Shown here: positions 45,717-55,474 of the stretch, in pieces | Position numbering within the stretch: the first letter of the stretch is position 1 | Layout: each line of letters begins with the position of its first letter | Assembly: GCF_024349785.1 (NCBI RefSeq) | Contig: NZ_AP018817.1 | Location: 1,953,501 to 2,017,500 of the forward strand | Origin: Sphingomonas bisphenolicum | GTDB lineage: Bacteria; Pseudomonadota; Alphaproteobacteria; Sphingomonadales; Sphingomonadaceae | Length of the DNA stretch: 64,000 nucleotides | Direction: 5' to 3' | The notes under the pieces: generated by a model | What the model was told of the DNA's origin: nothing | Databases searched by the model: none | Seen by the model: only the letters and a program-made list of their open reading frames with translations | Translations under genes and position numbers: made by a program

Positions 45717-46423
45717 TATGCGTCTTCCCTCTGACGAACGGTGCGGAATTCGATCTTCTTCTCGTAGGGTGCCCCCACGATCATGCGCTGGACATAGACG
45801 CCAGGAAGGTGGATCGCATCGGGATCAAGCGATCCCACCGGCACGATCTCTTCCACTTCGACCACGCATATCTTGCCGCAGGTCGCAGCGGGCACGTTGA
45901 AGTTGCGTGCGGTCTTGCGGAAGATGACGTTGCCGCTCTCGTCGGCTTTCCAGGCCTTGATCAGGCTGATGTCGGCGAAGATGCCGCGTTCGAGGATATA
46001 GTCCTCGCCGCCAAAGCTCTTCACTTCCTTGCCCTGCGCCACCTGAGTGCCGACGCCGGTCTTGGTGTAGAAGCCGGGGATGCCCGCACCACCCGCGCGC
46101 ATACGCTCCGCCAGCGTGCCCTGCGGACAGAACTCCACCTCCAGTTCGCCCGCCAGATATTGCCGCTCGAACTCCTTGTTCTCGCCGACATAGGAGGAGA
46201 TCATCTTGGCGACCTGCCGCGTGCGCAGCAGCTTGCCGATCCCCTCATTGTCAATGCCGGCATTGTTGGAGGCGAAGGTCAGGCCGGAAGCACCGCTGTC
46301 GCGCACCGCATCGAGCAGCCTTTCCGGAATGCCGCAGAGGCCAAAGCCGCCCGAGGCAATGAGCAGACCATCCTTCAGGATACCGTCGAGCGCCGAGGCC
46401 GCGTCGGGAAACAGCTTCTTCAT
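45716..46423 (-). CDS. 3-oxoacid CoA-transferase subunit A
   Basis: A 235-residue alpha subunit: [35 protein letters not shown], later [17 protein letters not shown] and [24 protein letters not shown]. The ATG at 46423 overlaps the thiolase stop (ATGA). The order thiolase, subunit A, subunit B is typical of beta-ketoadipate-like or acetoacetate-type lower pathways. Confidence 0.93.
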   Translation of the reverse strand: MKKLFPDAASALDGILKDGLLIASGGFGLCGIPERLLDAVRDSGASGLTFASNNAGIDNEGIGKLLRTRQVAKMISSYVGENKEFERQYLAGELEVEFCPQGTLAERMRAGGAGIPGFYTKTGVGTQVAQGKEVKSFGGEDYILERGIFADISLIKAWKADESGNVIFRKTARNFNVPAATCGKICVVEVEEIVPVGSLDPDAIHLPGVYVQRMIVGAPYEKKIEFRTVRQREDA

Positions 46424-47610
46424 TCCGCGCCTCCCAGCCGCTCTACCACCATGGCGATGCCCTGGCCGCCGCCGATGCACATGGTGATCAGGCCGTAGCG
46501 CCCGCCGATCCGCTCAAGCTCGTAGATAGCCTTGACGGTCAGGATCGCGCCGGTCGCACCGACCGGATGGCCCAGCGATACGCCCGAGCCGTTCGGATTG
46601 ACCTTCTCCGGATCGAACCCCAGCACCTTGGCAACCGCGCAGGCCTGCGCAGCGAAGGCCTCGTTGGACTCGATGACGTCCATCTGCTCGAGCGCGAGGC
46701 CCGCGCGTTCGAGCGCTATGGGGACCGCCTTGACGGGACCGATGCCCATCCGGTCGGGTTGCACACCGGCATGGCCCCAGCCGATGATCCGCGCGAGCGG
46801 CTTGAGGCCATCGCGGTCGACGGCCGCCTGCGAGGCCAGGACGATCGCGGCCGCGCCGTCGTTGATCCCCGAGGCATTGCCCGCCGTCACGGTGCCATCC
46901 TTCTTGAACACCGCTTTCAGACCCAACAGGCTGGCGACCGAGACGTCGGCGCGGACATGTTCGTCGGTATCGAACAGCCTTGTGCCTTTGCGATCCTTGA
47001 CCTCGATCGGCAGGATCTGGGAGGCGAAGCGCCCCTCCTGCTGCGCCCGTGCCGCCCGGCTATGGCTCAGGACGGCAAGCTCATCCTGATCCTGCCGCGA
47101 GATGTCATAATCGGCTGCGACATTCTCGGCCGTGACACCCATGTGCATGCCTTCGAAAGGATCGCTCAGCACCGCGAGCAGCGTATCGACCATCTTGATC
47201 TCGCCCATCTTCTGACCGAAGCGGGCCGCCGCCACCGAATGCGGCGAGCGGGTCATCGACTCCGCGCCACCGGCCACGGCGAAGTCGCATTCATCGAGCG
47301 CGATCATCTGCGCGGCAGATATGATCGCCTGCAGGCCCGATCCACACAGTCGGTTGAGCGTCAGCGCGGGCGCTTCGATTGGAATTCCGGCGTCGACGGC
47401 GGCGACACGGGCAAGATAGGCATCCTTCGGCTCACTGGGAATGACATTGCCCATGACCACATGACCGACCTGGCCGGCGCCGATTCCGGCGCGCGCGATG
47501 GACTCGGCGATCACGGCGGCGCCGAGCTTGGCTGGCGGGACGTCGCGAAGGCTTCCCCCAAAGTCGCCGATCGCGGTGCGTACGCCGGACAGGATATAGA
47601 TTGGTTTCAT
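46420..47610 (-). CDS. Acetyl-CoA acetyltransferase (thiolase)
   Basis: A 396-residue thiolase. Cys89 in LNRLCGSGLQAI is the acyl-accepting nucleophile; the second set is GHPVGATGA and TMCIGGGQGIAMV near the C-terminus. It cleaves a 3-oxoacyl-CoA to acetyl-CoA plus a shorter acyl-CoA in the degradative direction. It is co-transcribed with the CoA-transferase genes. Confidence 0.94.
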   Translation of the reverse strand: MKPIYILSGVRTAIGDFGGSLRDVPPAKLGAAVIAESIARAGIGAGQVGHVVMGNVIPSEPKDAYLARVAAVDAGIPIEAPALTLNRLCGSGLQAIISAAQMIALDECDFAVAGGAESMTRSPHSVAAARFGQKMGEIKMVDTLLAVLSDPFEGMHMGVTAENVAADYDISRQDQDELAVLSHSRAARAQQEGRFASQILPIEVKDRKGTRLFDTDEHVRADVSVASLLGLKAVFKKDGTVTAGNASGINDGAAAIVLASQAAVDRDGLKPLARIIGWGHAGVQPDRMGIGPVKAVPIALERAGLALEQMDVIESNEAFAAQACAVAKVLGFDPEKVNPNGSGVSLGHPVGATGAILTVKAIYELERIGGRYGLITMCIGGGQGIAMVVERLGGAE

Positions 47611-47722
47611 GGCTTCCTCATCTTTCGGTGGACGGGTCTGGATGCGCCGATGGCGTCCTGCGGGACGGTCGCGCCGGCGCGCGGGATGAATCTTGTGGCA
47701 ATGGAACTGCGCTCTTCGAGCC

Positions 47723-47756
47723 GGGTTCGCCGATCCTGGACGACCTGCGCGAACCC
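47723..47756 (-). terminator. Hairpin between BVMO and thiolase genes
   Basis: GGGTTCGC / GCGAACCC form an 8-bp stem with an 18-nt loop in the 158-bp gap after the BVMO stop. There is no T tract, so it may only attenuate read-through into the thiolase operon. Confidence 0.35.
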
Positions 47757-47768
47757 GTGATCATGCGC

Positions 47769-49406
47769 CTAGGCGAGTTCGAACCCCGCATAATCGGAAT
47801 AGGCCACTTCCTCGCAGCGCTTGCGATATTCGGGGCCACCGCCGACATAGACGAGGGTGCGCTTTACCGTGCTACCGTCCGGCTTGGTCGTGGTCTTGAC
47901 CCACCAGGCATTGGCGTCGGCCATGAGCGTCCGGGCGAAATCGGCATAGACGGCCTCGGTCCATTGCGCTTCGGCGGCTTCGCTGGCTTCCGAGAAGGTC
48001 AGGCCGCGATCGCGCATATAGGTGATCATGCGGGTGACCCATTCCCCCTGGAGGCCGCCGCACACGCCCACATTGCAGAAGGCCGATCCATTGTGCGGGC
48101 CGACCAGCGTGAAGAAATTGGGGAAGCCGCGCGCCTGGAGGCCCAGGAATGTCGAAGGGCCATCGGCCCAGGCATCCTTGAGGCGCTGGCCGTTCTTGCC
48201 GGTGATGTCGATGCGATCAAGTGAGCCGGTAACGGCATCGAAACCGGTGGCGAAGATGATCACGTCGAGATCATAGGCGCCGTCCGCCGTCACGATCCCT
48301 TCGGGCGTGAAATGCTGGATCGGGGCGCCCTTGATATCGACCAGATGAACATTGGCCTGATTATAGGCCTCGTAATAGTTGGTCTCCATCGGCACGCGCT
48401 TCGCACCGAACGGGTGGTCCGTCGGGATCAGCTTCTCCGCAACCGCCGGATCGGTAACACGCTGGCGGATTTTCTTCGCGATGAAATCGGCGAGGAACTT
48501 GTTCGACTCCTTGCTCAGCAGGAGATCGCGAAAGCCGCTGAGCCAGATGCCATAGCCCGGCTGGTTATAAAGCTGCTCGAAAAATACCTCGCGTTCCGCC
48601 TCCGAAACCTCCGTCCCCTTGCGCGTGTCGCGGTGATAGGGGAACGCCGTCGGCGTCGATTTCACATATTCCAGGATCGTGGGATAGCGCTTGCGGATGA
48701 GATCCATCTCGTCCTTTTCAAGCGGCATGTTGCCGAGCGGCGTGCACCAGTTCGGCGTCCGCTGGAAAACATAAAGGTCCTGGGCGGTCTGTGCAGCGAT
48801 GGGGATGATCTGCACGCCAGTCGCGCCTGTGCCGATGACGCCGACCCGCTTGCCCGTGAAATCGATCGTCTGCGGATTGCCCTCGTCGTCGGTAGGCCAG
48901 CGGGAGGTGTGAAAGGCTTCGCCCTTGAAATCCTCGATCCCCGCATAGTCCGGCATCCGCGAGGCAGACAGCGGGCCGGTCGCCGATATCAGGAAGCGGC
49001 AGGTCAGCTTCTCGCCGCTGTCGAGACCGACCTTCCAGACATTGGCGAGGTCGTCATAATGAGCAGACTCCACCTTTGTGCGGAACTTGTAGTGGCGGCG
49101 GACATCCATCTTGTCGGCTGCATAATTGGCGTAACGCAGCATCTCGGGCTGCCCGGCGAAGGTTTCGCTCCAGTCCCATTCGGGGATGATGCCGCTCAGT
49201 GCGAAATAGCCATAGGTGTAGCTTTCGGTGTCGAGCCGGCATCCGGGATAGCGGTTCCAGTACCAGGTTCCGCCGACATCTTCGCCCGCCTCGATGCCCA
49301 GAACCCGCAAGCCTTCTCGGTCGAGCAGGTATGTCTGGTTCATGCCAGTGACACCTGCACCGATGACGATCGCATCATAATCCGGCTTCGTCTCAACTCC
49401 ACTCAC
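47769..49406 (-). CDS. Baeyer-Villiger monooxygenase, cyclohexanone-monooxygenase type
   Basis: A 545-residue type I BVMO. FAD motif GAGVTG (16-21); fingerprint FKGEAFHTSRWP (160-171), with the complete FxGxxxHxxxWP; NADPH motif GTGATG (192-197); ATGFDAVTGS near the C-terminal third, as in cyclohexanone monooxygenase. It converts a cyclic ketone to a lactone with NADPH and O2. Operator site 7 lies 34 bp upstream of the start. It heads the operon leading to thiolase, CoA-transferase and hydrolase. Confidence 0.94.
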   Translation of the reverse strand: MSGVETKPDYDAIVIGAGVTGMNQTYLLDREGLRVLGIEAGEDVGGTWYWNRYPGCRLDTESYTYGYFALSGIIPEWDWSETFAGQPEMLRYANYAADKMDVRRHYKFRTKVESAHYDDLANVWKVGLDSGEKLTCRFLISATGPLSASRMPDYAGIEDFKGEAFHTSRWPTDDEGNPQTIDFTGKRVGVIGTGATGVQIIPIAAQTAQDLYVFQRTPNWCTPLGNMPLEKDEMDLIRKRYPTILEYVKSTPTAFPYHRDTRKGTEVSEAEREVFFEQLYNQPGYGIWLSGFRDLLLSKESNKFLADFIAKKIRQRVTDPAVAEKLIPTDHPFGAKRVPMETNYYEAYNQANVHLVDIKGAPIQHFTPEGIVTADGAYDLDVIIFATGFDAVTGSLDRIDITGKNGQRLKDAWADGPSTFLGLQARGFPNFFTLVGPHNGSAFCNVGVCGGLQGEWVTRMITYMRDRGLTFSEASEAAEAQWTEAVYADFARTLMADANAWWVKTTTKPDGSTVKRTLVYVGGGPEYRKRCEEVAYSDYAGFELA

Positions 49407-50194
49407 GACACATCTCTCCTTGGAACGATCTTTCTTACTGTCAACGCTCGCGTTGACGATCTGTCAAGGGGATTTGGATTGACGGGCTATTCCGGCTCCT
49501 AAAATGGCCAATAACAGACATTGTTATGATAACGAAATAATCTTCGCTTCGATCTATTTTGAAGCGTCGGGTCGGCATTTCGACGCAGCAGATGGTGATT
49601 CAGGCAAGCTTGGTGGTGTTGCAAGGCGAAGATTCGGGACGCGACGTGACGCGCAAATCGACTTGATCTGAGTACGGACGATTCCGTTCGGCTCTTGTCA
49701 TGCGAGCAGTCCTATGCGCGCCACTGCATGACCGCGTATCGGCGTGTTTCAGGAAATATCGTGTCCCGGATGACCGGCCGCTCTCCATGCCGCATCTTGT
49801 CGGACGCAATACCCAGCCTCTGGCGGGTCTGGTCATTCGATACCGATCGCTGGCGCGAACTCGGCCGCAAACAGCCGACATGCGGACGCCACGCTGATTC
49901 ACGGCGGATTCTTGAGATGAGCCTCTCTCAGGAGGCAGGAGTATATTGATCCTGTAGTTCGCGTCAGCGATGGTTTGTCTTGCGCTCCCAATGCGGTGAT
50001 GTCATTTTTAACGATGACGGGCTCTGGCGCTCGCCATCATCGCAACCCGCCAGGCATCATGAACGCCGGTCCCTGACGGACAGGCGGCCGTATCGGATGG
50101 GGCGCGCAGCTATCGCGCCGAACGACGGCATAGCAGTGGGTAGGTAAAGAGTCGGTCACTCCGGCTCTCTATTGCTGCTGCCTGGATTCATTGC
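49407..50194. other. Intergenic region without a convincing gene
   Basis: About 790 bp between the BVMO and the sigma factor. Apart from operator site 7, nothing definite was found. Short open frames near 49600-49950 on both strands are not recognisable proteins. The left part (49490-49570) is AT-rich. It may contain decayed mobile DNA marking the edge of the catabolic block. Confidence 0.45.
49440..49457. promoter_or_regulatory. GTCAAC-N6-GTTGAC operator site 7
   Basis: A perfect copy of the 18-bp palindrome (spacer GCTCGC), 34 bp upstream of the BVMO start at 49406. It is the rightmost copy seen in the window. Confidence 0.75.
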
Positions 50195-50797
50195 GTGTCT
50201 TCCTCCTCAACATCATTTCCGCGGCCGCCTAGGTCCGTTTCGTCCGGCTGTCACAACAGTCCTCGTGACACGATCGGACCGCTTGAACCGATAGCATCTA
50301 TTTCGACCGATGGTTTGGAAAGAGCCTTCAAAACCGAGCGTGGAAGCCTCTTGCAATATTTGGGTCGGCGTGTCGGTCGGGATGCCGCGCCTGATCTCGT
50401 TCAAGAGGTTTTCATGCGAGCGGCGAGCAGTGAGCAAGTGTCGCGCCTGATAAATCCAGCGGCGTTTATCAAGCGAATCGCGCGGAACCTCTTGATTGAC
50501 CGGGCACGCCGGCAAAAGCGTGACAACATCCTGCTTTTCTCGCTCGATGAACAACGAGATCTCATCTCGGCTCCTGAGCAATGCTGGAATCTCGAGGCGG
50601 ACGACCTGCTACGCCTTTATGAGCACGCGGTAGATTCGCTGCCTGAAAAGACCCGCCGCGTATTTCTTATGCATCGGGTCGATGAATTGAGCTACCGCGA
50701 AATCCATCAGAGACTAGGGATCAGTATCTCCGCGGTGGAATATCACATGATCAAGGCGTTGGCTCATATTGGCCGTCAGGTGGATGCGGCACGATGA
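50195..50797 (+). CDS. ECF sigma factor, FecI type
   Basis: A 200-residue ECF sigma factor. Region 2 is LLQYLGRRVGRDAAPDLVQEVFMRA with NLLIDRARRQKR; region 4 is RVFLMHRVDELSYREIHQRLGISISAVEYHMIKAL. FecI-type factors respond to an outer-membrane transducer through FecR. The GTG at 50195 is uncertain, as the first 40 residues look poorly conserved. It overlaps fecR (ATGA at 50794-50797). Confidence 0.88.
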   Translation: MSSSSTSFPRPPRSVSSGCHNSPRDTIGPLEPIASISTDGLERAFKTERGSLLQYLGRRVGRDAAPDLVQEVFMRAASSEQVSRLINPAAFIKRIARNLLIDRARRQKRDNILLFSLDEQRDLISAPEQCWNLEADDLLRLYEHAVDSLPEKTRRVFLMHRVDELSYREIHQRLGISISAVEYHMIKALAHIGRQVDAAR

Positions 50798-51789
50798 CTG
50801 GCTCCGAAAACGGAGACGAGCAGCGCTGTGCCATCGAGGAAGAAGCGGTCGCTTGGTTGATCCGCCTCCGCGGTGACAAGTCGGACGCCACGTTGGTCAA
50901 GTTGGAGAACTGGCTGGCGCAATCAGTTGAACATCGTCGCGCGTACCAATGGGCCACGCATCACTTCGACACATCAAAGGTGCTCAAAGTGTCCAAGCGA
51001 CATGGAAAGCGCAGAATATTTGGCCCGCACGGCTGGTTGCTAGGCGCCGCTTTGGCGGCGGCGATCACCGCCGTAATCGCGCTTGGCGTGACCTTCAGGT
51101 CAGGCGGACAAAATGAGGGTGGCAGGCGCCAGGCCGGCAGCGGGCCTGTTCTTCAGACGTTGCCCGGTCAGATCGATGCCGTCGCACTGGCCGATGGATC
51201 CAAGGTCACGATGGATGCGCGCAGTCGTATCGCCGTCTCGATGGATAGCAAGGAACGCCGACTTCAATTTCAGCAAGGACGAGCCCGTATTGCGGTAAAC
51301 AGCGATGCACGGCCATTTGTCGTCAGTGCAGGTCGGGGTGAATTGGTCACCCAGGCCGCGCATTTCGACATTAGTCAGGACAGCGATGGCCGAATTGAAA
51401 TCGCGGTACTGTCCGGCCAGATCGAACTGCGGAGCCTTCTCCGTCCCGGCGTAATGCAAACCTATCGGCATTATGCACAGGCCGGACAATTTATCGGTTA
51501 TCCGGCTCAAAATTTCCGCCCCGTCATTTTGTCCAGCCGAGGCATAGATCGTCGCGACTGGCCGCAGGGCTGGACGGAATATAGCGCGATTCCGCTGCGC
51601 ATCCTCATTGCCGATGCCAACCGATATGCGCGGCCGCCGATCGTGCTGGACGACCCCATGGTCGGCGCTCTCCTCGTATCCGGCCGATTCCGGTTAACCG
51701 ATACTGATCGCTTTTCTGCCCGTATCGCAGATGTATTCGATCTTGCGCTAAGCCGCCGTGCCGACGCCATCCATCTCCAGCATCGATAA
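50794..51789 (+). CDS. FecR-type anti-sigma factor
   Basis: A 331-residue inner-membrane sensor. The N-terminal cytoplasmic domain has EEEAVAWLIRLRGDKSD and WATHHF; one membrane helix spans about residues 81-101; the periplasmic FecR domain contains TLPGQIDAVALADGSKVTMD and GRARIAVNSDARPFVV. It regulates the sigma factor it overlaps. Its partner, the transducer at 51887, is broken, so the system probably no longer senses its ligand. Confidence 0.88.
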   Translation: MTGSENGDEQRCAIEEEAVAWLIRLRGDKSDATLVKLENWLAQSVEHRRAYQWATHHFDTSKVLKVSKRHGKRRIFGPHGWLLGAALAAAITAVIALGVTFRSGGQNEGGRRQAGSGPVLQTLPGQIDAVALADGSKVTMDARSRIAVSMDSKERRLQFQQGRARIAVNSDARPFVVSAGRGELVTQAAHFDISQDSDGRIEIAVLSGQIELRSLLRPGVMQTYRHYAQAGQFIGYPAQNFRPVILSSRGIDRRDWPQGWTEYSAIPLRILIADANRYARPPIVLDDPMVGALLVSGRFRLTDTDRFSARIADVFDLALSRRADAIHLQHR

Positions 51790-51886
51790 AAAATCGAAGC
51801 GTCGACTAAGGTCGATCGAATTCCAGCGTCAACAACTCCCCTAGAGCCAGCCGAAGTGGCGGGCCGGTAGGCAAAATGGGGGAAAT

Positions 51887-52209
51887 ATGACGGGGAAGAG
51901 ATTGCAGACGATCGTCGCACTGATGCTGGGTGCAGCCACGGTTACGACGGTTCCGATAAGTTCGGCGCGAGATGACATATCCTTCGTTTTCGATCTGCCA
52001 GAGCAGGATCTGAGCGATGCGCTGCGTGCCGTGGCAAGGCGTGCCGGGTGGGAACTCTATATGCCGGCAACGCGTGTCGCCGGCGTCAGAGCACCAGCGC
52101 TCAGCGGCAAATTGAGCGCGCAGGAAGCGGTCGAAAGCCTTCTCAGAGGATCGGGCCTGCGCGCCCGGTTCTTGGATGAAGCGATCATCATCAGCGACCG
52201 ATCCGCTCC
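51887..52209 (+). pseudogene. TonB-dependent transducer, cut after its STN domain
   Basis: The first 107 or so codons of a FecA-like receptor: signal peptide (RLQTIVALMLGAATVTTVPISSA) and an STN signalling domain (FDLPEQDLSDALRAVARRAG, then LSGKLSAQEAVESLLRGSGL). The reading enters the IS21 end at 52210 and stops inside it. The plug and barrel are not found on the other side of the element, so part of the locus has been lost. Confidence 0.87.
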
Positions 52210-52386
52210 TGTCAATCGGCGTGCAAACGGGACCCCCTATCGGCGCGCAAAAGGGACCCCATTTCAAGATGGCGCAAGGTTGATCTGACGCGCTCTCCTG
52301 CGCTGCGCGCGGCGTAGGGAGGGCGTAGCCCGACCGAAGGCGCGCGCAGCGCAAAGCATCTTTTAATTGAGGGCCGATGGGGAGGA

Positions 52387-53115
52387 TCAGCTCCGGTTTT
52401 TGAAGCGCCAGCTGTCATTGCCGGTCTCGACTATGTCGCAATGATGGGTGACGCGATCCAGGAGCGCGGTGGTCATCTTGGGATCACCGAACACGGTGGG
52501 CCACTCCCCGAAGGCGAGGTTGGTGGTGATGATGACACTGGTTTGCTCGTAGAGCTTGCTGATCAGATGGAACAGCAACTGGCCGCCCGATCGGGCGAAC
52601 GGCAGATACCCCAGTTCATCGAGCACGATGAGATCGAGGCGGGATAGCTGGGCGGCGAGTGTGCCGCTTTTGCCGATCCTGGCCTCCTCTTCGAGACGGG
52701 TCACAAGATCAACGGTGTTGAAGTAGCGGCCCCGCGCACCCGAGCGCACGACATTAGCGGTGATGGCGATGGCCAGATGGGTCTTTCCGGTGCCTGTACC
52801 GCCGACCAGGACGATATTGCGCCGCGCGGGCAGGAACGCGCCGCTGTGCAATGAACGCACCAGTCCTTCGTTGATCGGGGTGCCCTCGAACCGGAAGGCG
52901 TCGATGTCCTTCACGATCGGCAGCCTCGCGGCCGCCATCCGGTATCGGATCGACGCGGCGTGGCGATGCGTCGCTTCCGCCCTCAGAAGATCGGTCAATA
53001 TCTCCATCGTGGTGCGCTGGCGCTGAAGGCCGGTGGTGACCGCATCGTCGAACGCGCCTGCCATGCCTTTGAGCCCGAGCCCGCGCATGGCCTCGATCAT
53101 GTCATGCCGCTGCAT
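52387..53115 (-). CDS. istB: IS21-family helper ATPase IstB
   Basis: 242 residues, identical to the product at 9362-10090. The Walker A GGTGTGKT is at 105-112. It works with the IstA encoded just upstream; the two genes overlap by 14 nt, which normally couples their translation. Confidence 0.95.
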   Translation of the reverse strand: MQRHDMIEAMRGLGLKGMAGAFDDAVTTGLQRQRTTMEILTDLLRAEATHRHAASIRYRMAAARLPIVKDIDAFRFEGTPINEGLVRSLHSGAFLPARRNIVLVGGTGTGKTHLAIAITANVVRSGARGRYFNTVDLVTRLEEEARIGKSGTLAAQLSRLDLIVLDELGYLPFARSGGQLLFHLISKLYEQTSVIITTNLAFGEWPTVFGDPKMTTALLDRVTHHCDIVETGNDSWRFKNRS

Positions 53116-54616
53116 CGAAGGTCCTCAGCTGGTCGTAACGGGCACAGTCGGCGATCGGAGGATGGCGCAGCGCGCTGTCCTCGGAGGTGATGATCGTGAG
53201 TGGACGCGGCGGTTCCCGGCGTCGCGCCAGGATGTTCAGGATCAGGTCGTCGCTTGCCGTGCCCGTCGCCAGTGCCTCGCGCACCGCCGCTTCGACAGGC
53301 TCCAGGCCATCGGTCAACACAGCCGACAGCACACGGACGAACCGGCGATCAGCATCGTCGCCATTACCCAGCTTGCGGCGCAGGCGGGCAAGCGCCGGTG
53401 GCAGATCCCAGCCCTGGAAGGGGGCGCCGTTCCGCAGCGCGCCGGGCTTGCGGGCCAGCACCGGCAGATAATGCCAGGGATCATAGATCGTGCGGTTGCG
53501 CCCGAAGTAGCGAGGATGTTCGGCGACAACCTCCTCGCCGCAGCGAACGACGATACGATCGGCATAGGCGCGGACCTGCACAGTGCGCCGTGCCACCGTC
53601 GAGAGCACCGAGTAACGGTTGCGGTCGAAGCTGATCAGGCAGGTGCCCGTCACGGCATGCTCGCTCTCATTGAAGCCGTCGAACGGCCCCAGCATCGGCT
53701 GCAGCGCGGATCGTTCGATCTCCAGCACCTGCGCCACGGTCAGCTCTCCCTGTTCGGGATGGGCCTGCCGTTCCGCCCAGCGCCGACACTCGGCCTCCAG
53801 CCAGCCATTAAGCTCTTCGAGGCTGGCGAACCGCAGCCGGGGCTGGAAGAAGCGGCCACGGATCGTCTGCACCTGGTTCTCGACCTGGCCCTTCTCCCAT
53901 CCCGCCGCAGGCGAGCAGGCCGTGGGCTCGACCATATAATGGTCGGTCATGATCAGGAACCGCCGGTTGAAGACTCGTTCCTTGCCGGTGAACACGCTCG
54001 TCACCGCCGTCTTCATATTATCGTAGATGCCGCGCTCCGGCACGCCGCCAAAGAAGGCAAAGCCGCGCGCATGCGCGTCGAACAGCATCTCCTGGCTCTC
54101 GCGAGGATAGGCTCGGACATAGACCCCGCGTGACGCGCACAGTCGCATATGCGCGACCTTCACCCGCATCGGCTTGCCGGCGATCTCGACATCCTCATGG
54201 CTCCAGTCGAACTGGTAGGCCTCGCCTGGCCTGAACATCAACGGGATAAAGGCGGTGACGCCATCGCCGGCATCCTTGCGCCGTTCGATCTTCCATCGCG
54301 CCGCGTAGCGCCGCACGGCATCGTAGGAACCCTCAAAGCCTTCGCGCACCAGCAGGTCATGGATCCGCGTCATCCGCAGCCGTTCACGCCTGCCGCGCAC
54401 CTCGTTCTCTTCCAGCAGCGTGTTCAGACGATCCTGAAACGGACCGATCCTGGGCAGTGGCTGAATCTTGCGCTGATAGTCGAATGCGCCCTCCGGCGCT
54501 CGGATCGCCTTACGGATGACCTTCCGCGACACATGCAGATCCCGCGCGATCGCCTTGATCGCCTTGCCCCCGGCATACTCGCGCCGGATCCGAACAACTG
54601 TCTCCAAAACCAACAT
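53102..54616 (-). CDS. istA: IS21-family transposase IstA
   Basis: A 504-residue DDE transposase. The N-terminal helix-turn-helix reads [20 protein letters not shown]; the rve-type integrase core includes [17 protein letters not shown] and [12 protein letters not shown]. It is complete, so copy B could be active and could also act in trans on related ends. Confidence 0.95.
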   Translation of the reverse strand: MLVLETVVRIRREYAGGKAIKAIARDLHVSRKVIRKAIRAPEGAFDYQRKIQPLPRIGPFQDRLNTLLEENEVRGRRERLRMTRIHDLLVREGFEGSYDAVRRYAARWKIERRKDAGDGVTAFIPLMFRPGEAYQFDWSHEDVEIAGKPMRVKVAHMRLCASRGVYVRAYPRESQEMLFDAHARGFAFFGGVPERGIYDNMKTAVTSVFTGKERVFNRRFLIMTDHYMVEPTACSPAAGWEKGQVENQVQTIRGRFFQPRLRFASLEELNGWLEAECRRWAERQAHPEQGELTVAQVLEIERSALQPMLGPFDGFNESEHAVTGTCLISFDRNRYSVLSTVARRTVQVRAYADRIVVRCGEEVVAEHPRYFGRNRTIYDPWHYLPVLARKPGALRNGAPFQGWDLPPALARLRRKLGNGDDADRRFVRVLSAVLTDGLEPVEAAVREALATGTASDDLILNILARRREPPRPLTIITSEDSALRHPPIADCARYDQLRTFDAAA

Positions 54617-54728
54617 CCCGATCTCGCCGCCTGAAAATCCAGGCAGCTGTTTAAACCATCGAAATGAGGGGTCCCTTTTAGACGCCGATCACCCCGCTAA
54701 CGGGGTCCTTTTTGCACGCCGATCCACA

Positions 54729-55331
54729 CTGCACCGCTATCGGGAGTCCCGCGATGTAGGTCCGTAGGTTGATGCTTTCGCTCAGCGGCATTGTCCTGAG
54801 ATCGGCGATGAGATTGGTGATGTCCCCCTCCGCAAAGCCCGCCTCAACAAGCGCGCGGGCAACGAGCGATCCGCCGTTTTCCAGACCGGAGACGAGCAGC
54901 GTCCGAAATCGCTCATCGATATTGCCAAGGGACCAGGGCATGACCTGACTGATCATGCCGTCCAGCCGGGCAATATGATCGTCGATGCGCTGCGTGTCGA
55001 AGCCATGCCGCGTCAAATCCTCGTTCGAGGTCAGCAAGTCGGCGAGTGCGGTTTTGTCTTCGCGGAAAGCGGGCAGGATGGCTGGTCCGGCGAAAAGGTC
55101 GGGGTGCCGGTCGAGCAGCAATATTGCCATGGGCGAAAGAAGATAGGCGCTATTGAGCGTCACTTGGCCCTTGGTGAGTATCTTCACTTTGAGTGCTCGT
55201 GCGGCGACATCGACCGAGCCGGCCTGATCGTCAGCATCGAAGTGCGACGGCAGGAGATCGGTGGAATAGATTCGCGGTCCGCGCAGGTCTTCTGCCCTCA
55301 CGAGCTCGCGCGCATCCAAAAAGCTGCCCAA
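54729..55331 (-). pseudogene. Unknown protein, C-terminus cut by IS21
   Basis: About 201 native codons from a TTG at 55331 (AAGGA 9 nt upstream); the frame then runs into the IS end and stops at 54678. I do not recognise the family. It is soluble-looking, mixed alpha/beta, with no membrane segment; motifs such as LLSPMAILLLDRHPDLFAG and LRTMPLSESINLRTYI are not diagnostic. It is divergent from the gene at 55475, and the two may have formed one locus. Confidence 0.55.
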
Positions 55332-55474
55332 ACTATGATCCTTTTATCGCGTTGCCCCTCTCCTGAGGGTGTTACGATCCTTCGTTCATCTGACAAACGG
55401 GATCAAGTTAAGACAGTTAACCGTGCTGCGCAGTTGGACTGGCACCAGCTGTCTCAAAGCACTACAGTTTGGGG

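Larger units (their letters stand above)
52210..54728 (-). mobile_element. IS21-family element, copy B, complete
   Basis: 2,519 bp with TG...CA ends. The left end reads TGTCAATCGGCGTGCAAA and the right end, read inward, TGTGGATCGGCGTGCAAA. Each end has a second internal copy of the GGCG-GCAAA-GGGACCCC motif, as expected for IS21. It carries istA and istB on the minus strand. The flanks (GCTCC and CTGCA) show no target-site duplication, and the genes on the two sides do not match, which suggests recombination or deletion after insertion. Confidence 0.9.

Noticed and set aside
49600..49949. Short frames on both strands in the gap before the sigma factor
   Set aside because: They have no recognisable motif, no ribosome site of note and arginine-rich composition typical of out-of-frame GC-rich DNA.
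53033..54133. Long plus-strand open frame inside the IS21 element (also at 10008-11336)
   Set aside because: It is antisense to istA/istB, which have clear transposase and ATPase motifs on the minus strand. It is present at both IS copies only because the DNA is duplicated.
52205..54733. Search for a target-site duplication around IS21 copy B
   Set aside because: Flanks GCTCC on the left and CTGCA on the right do not match for any usual length, so no duplication is claimed.
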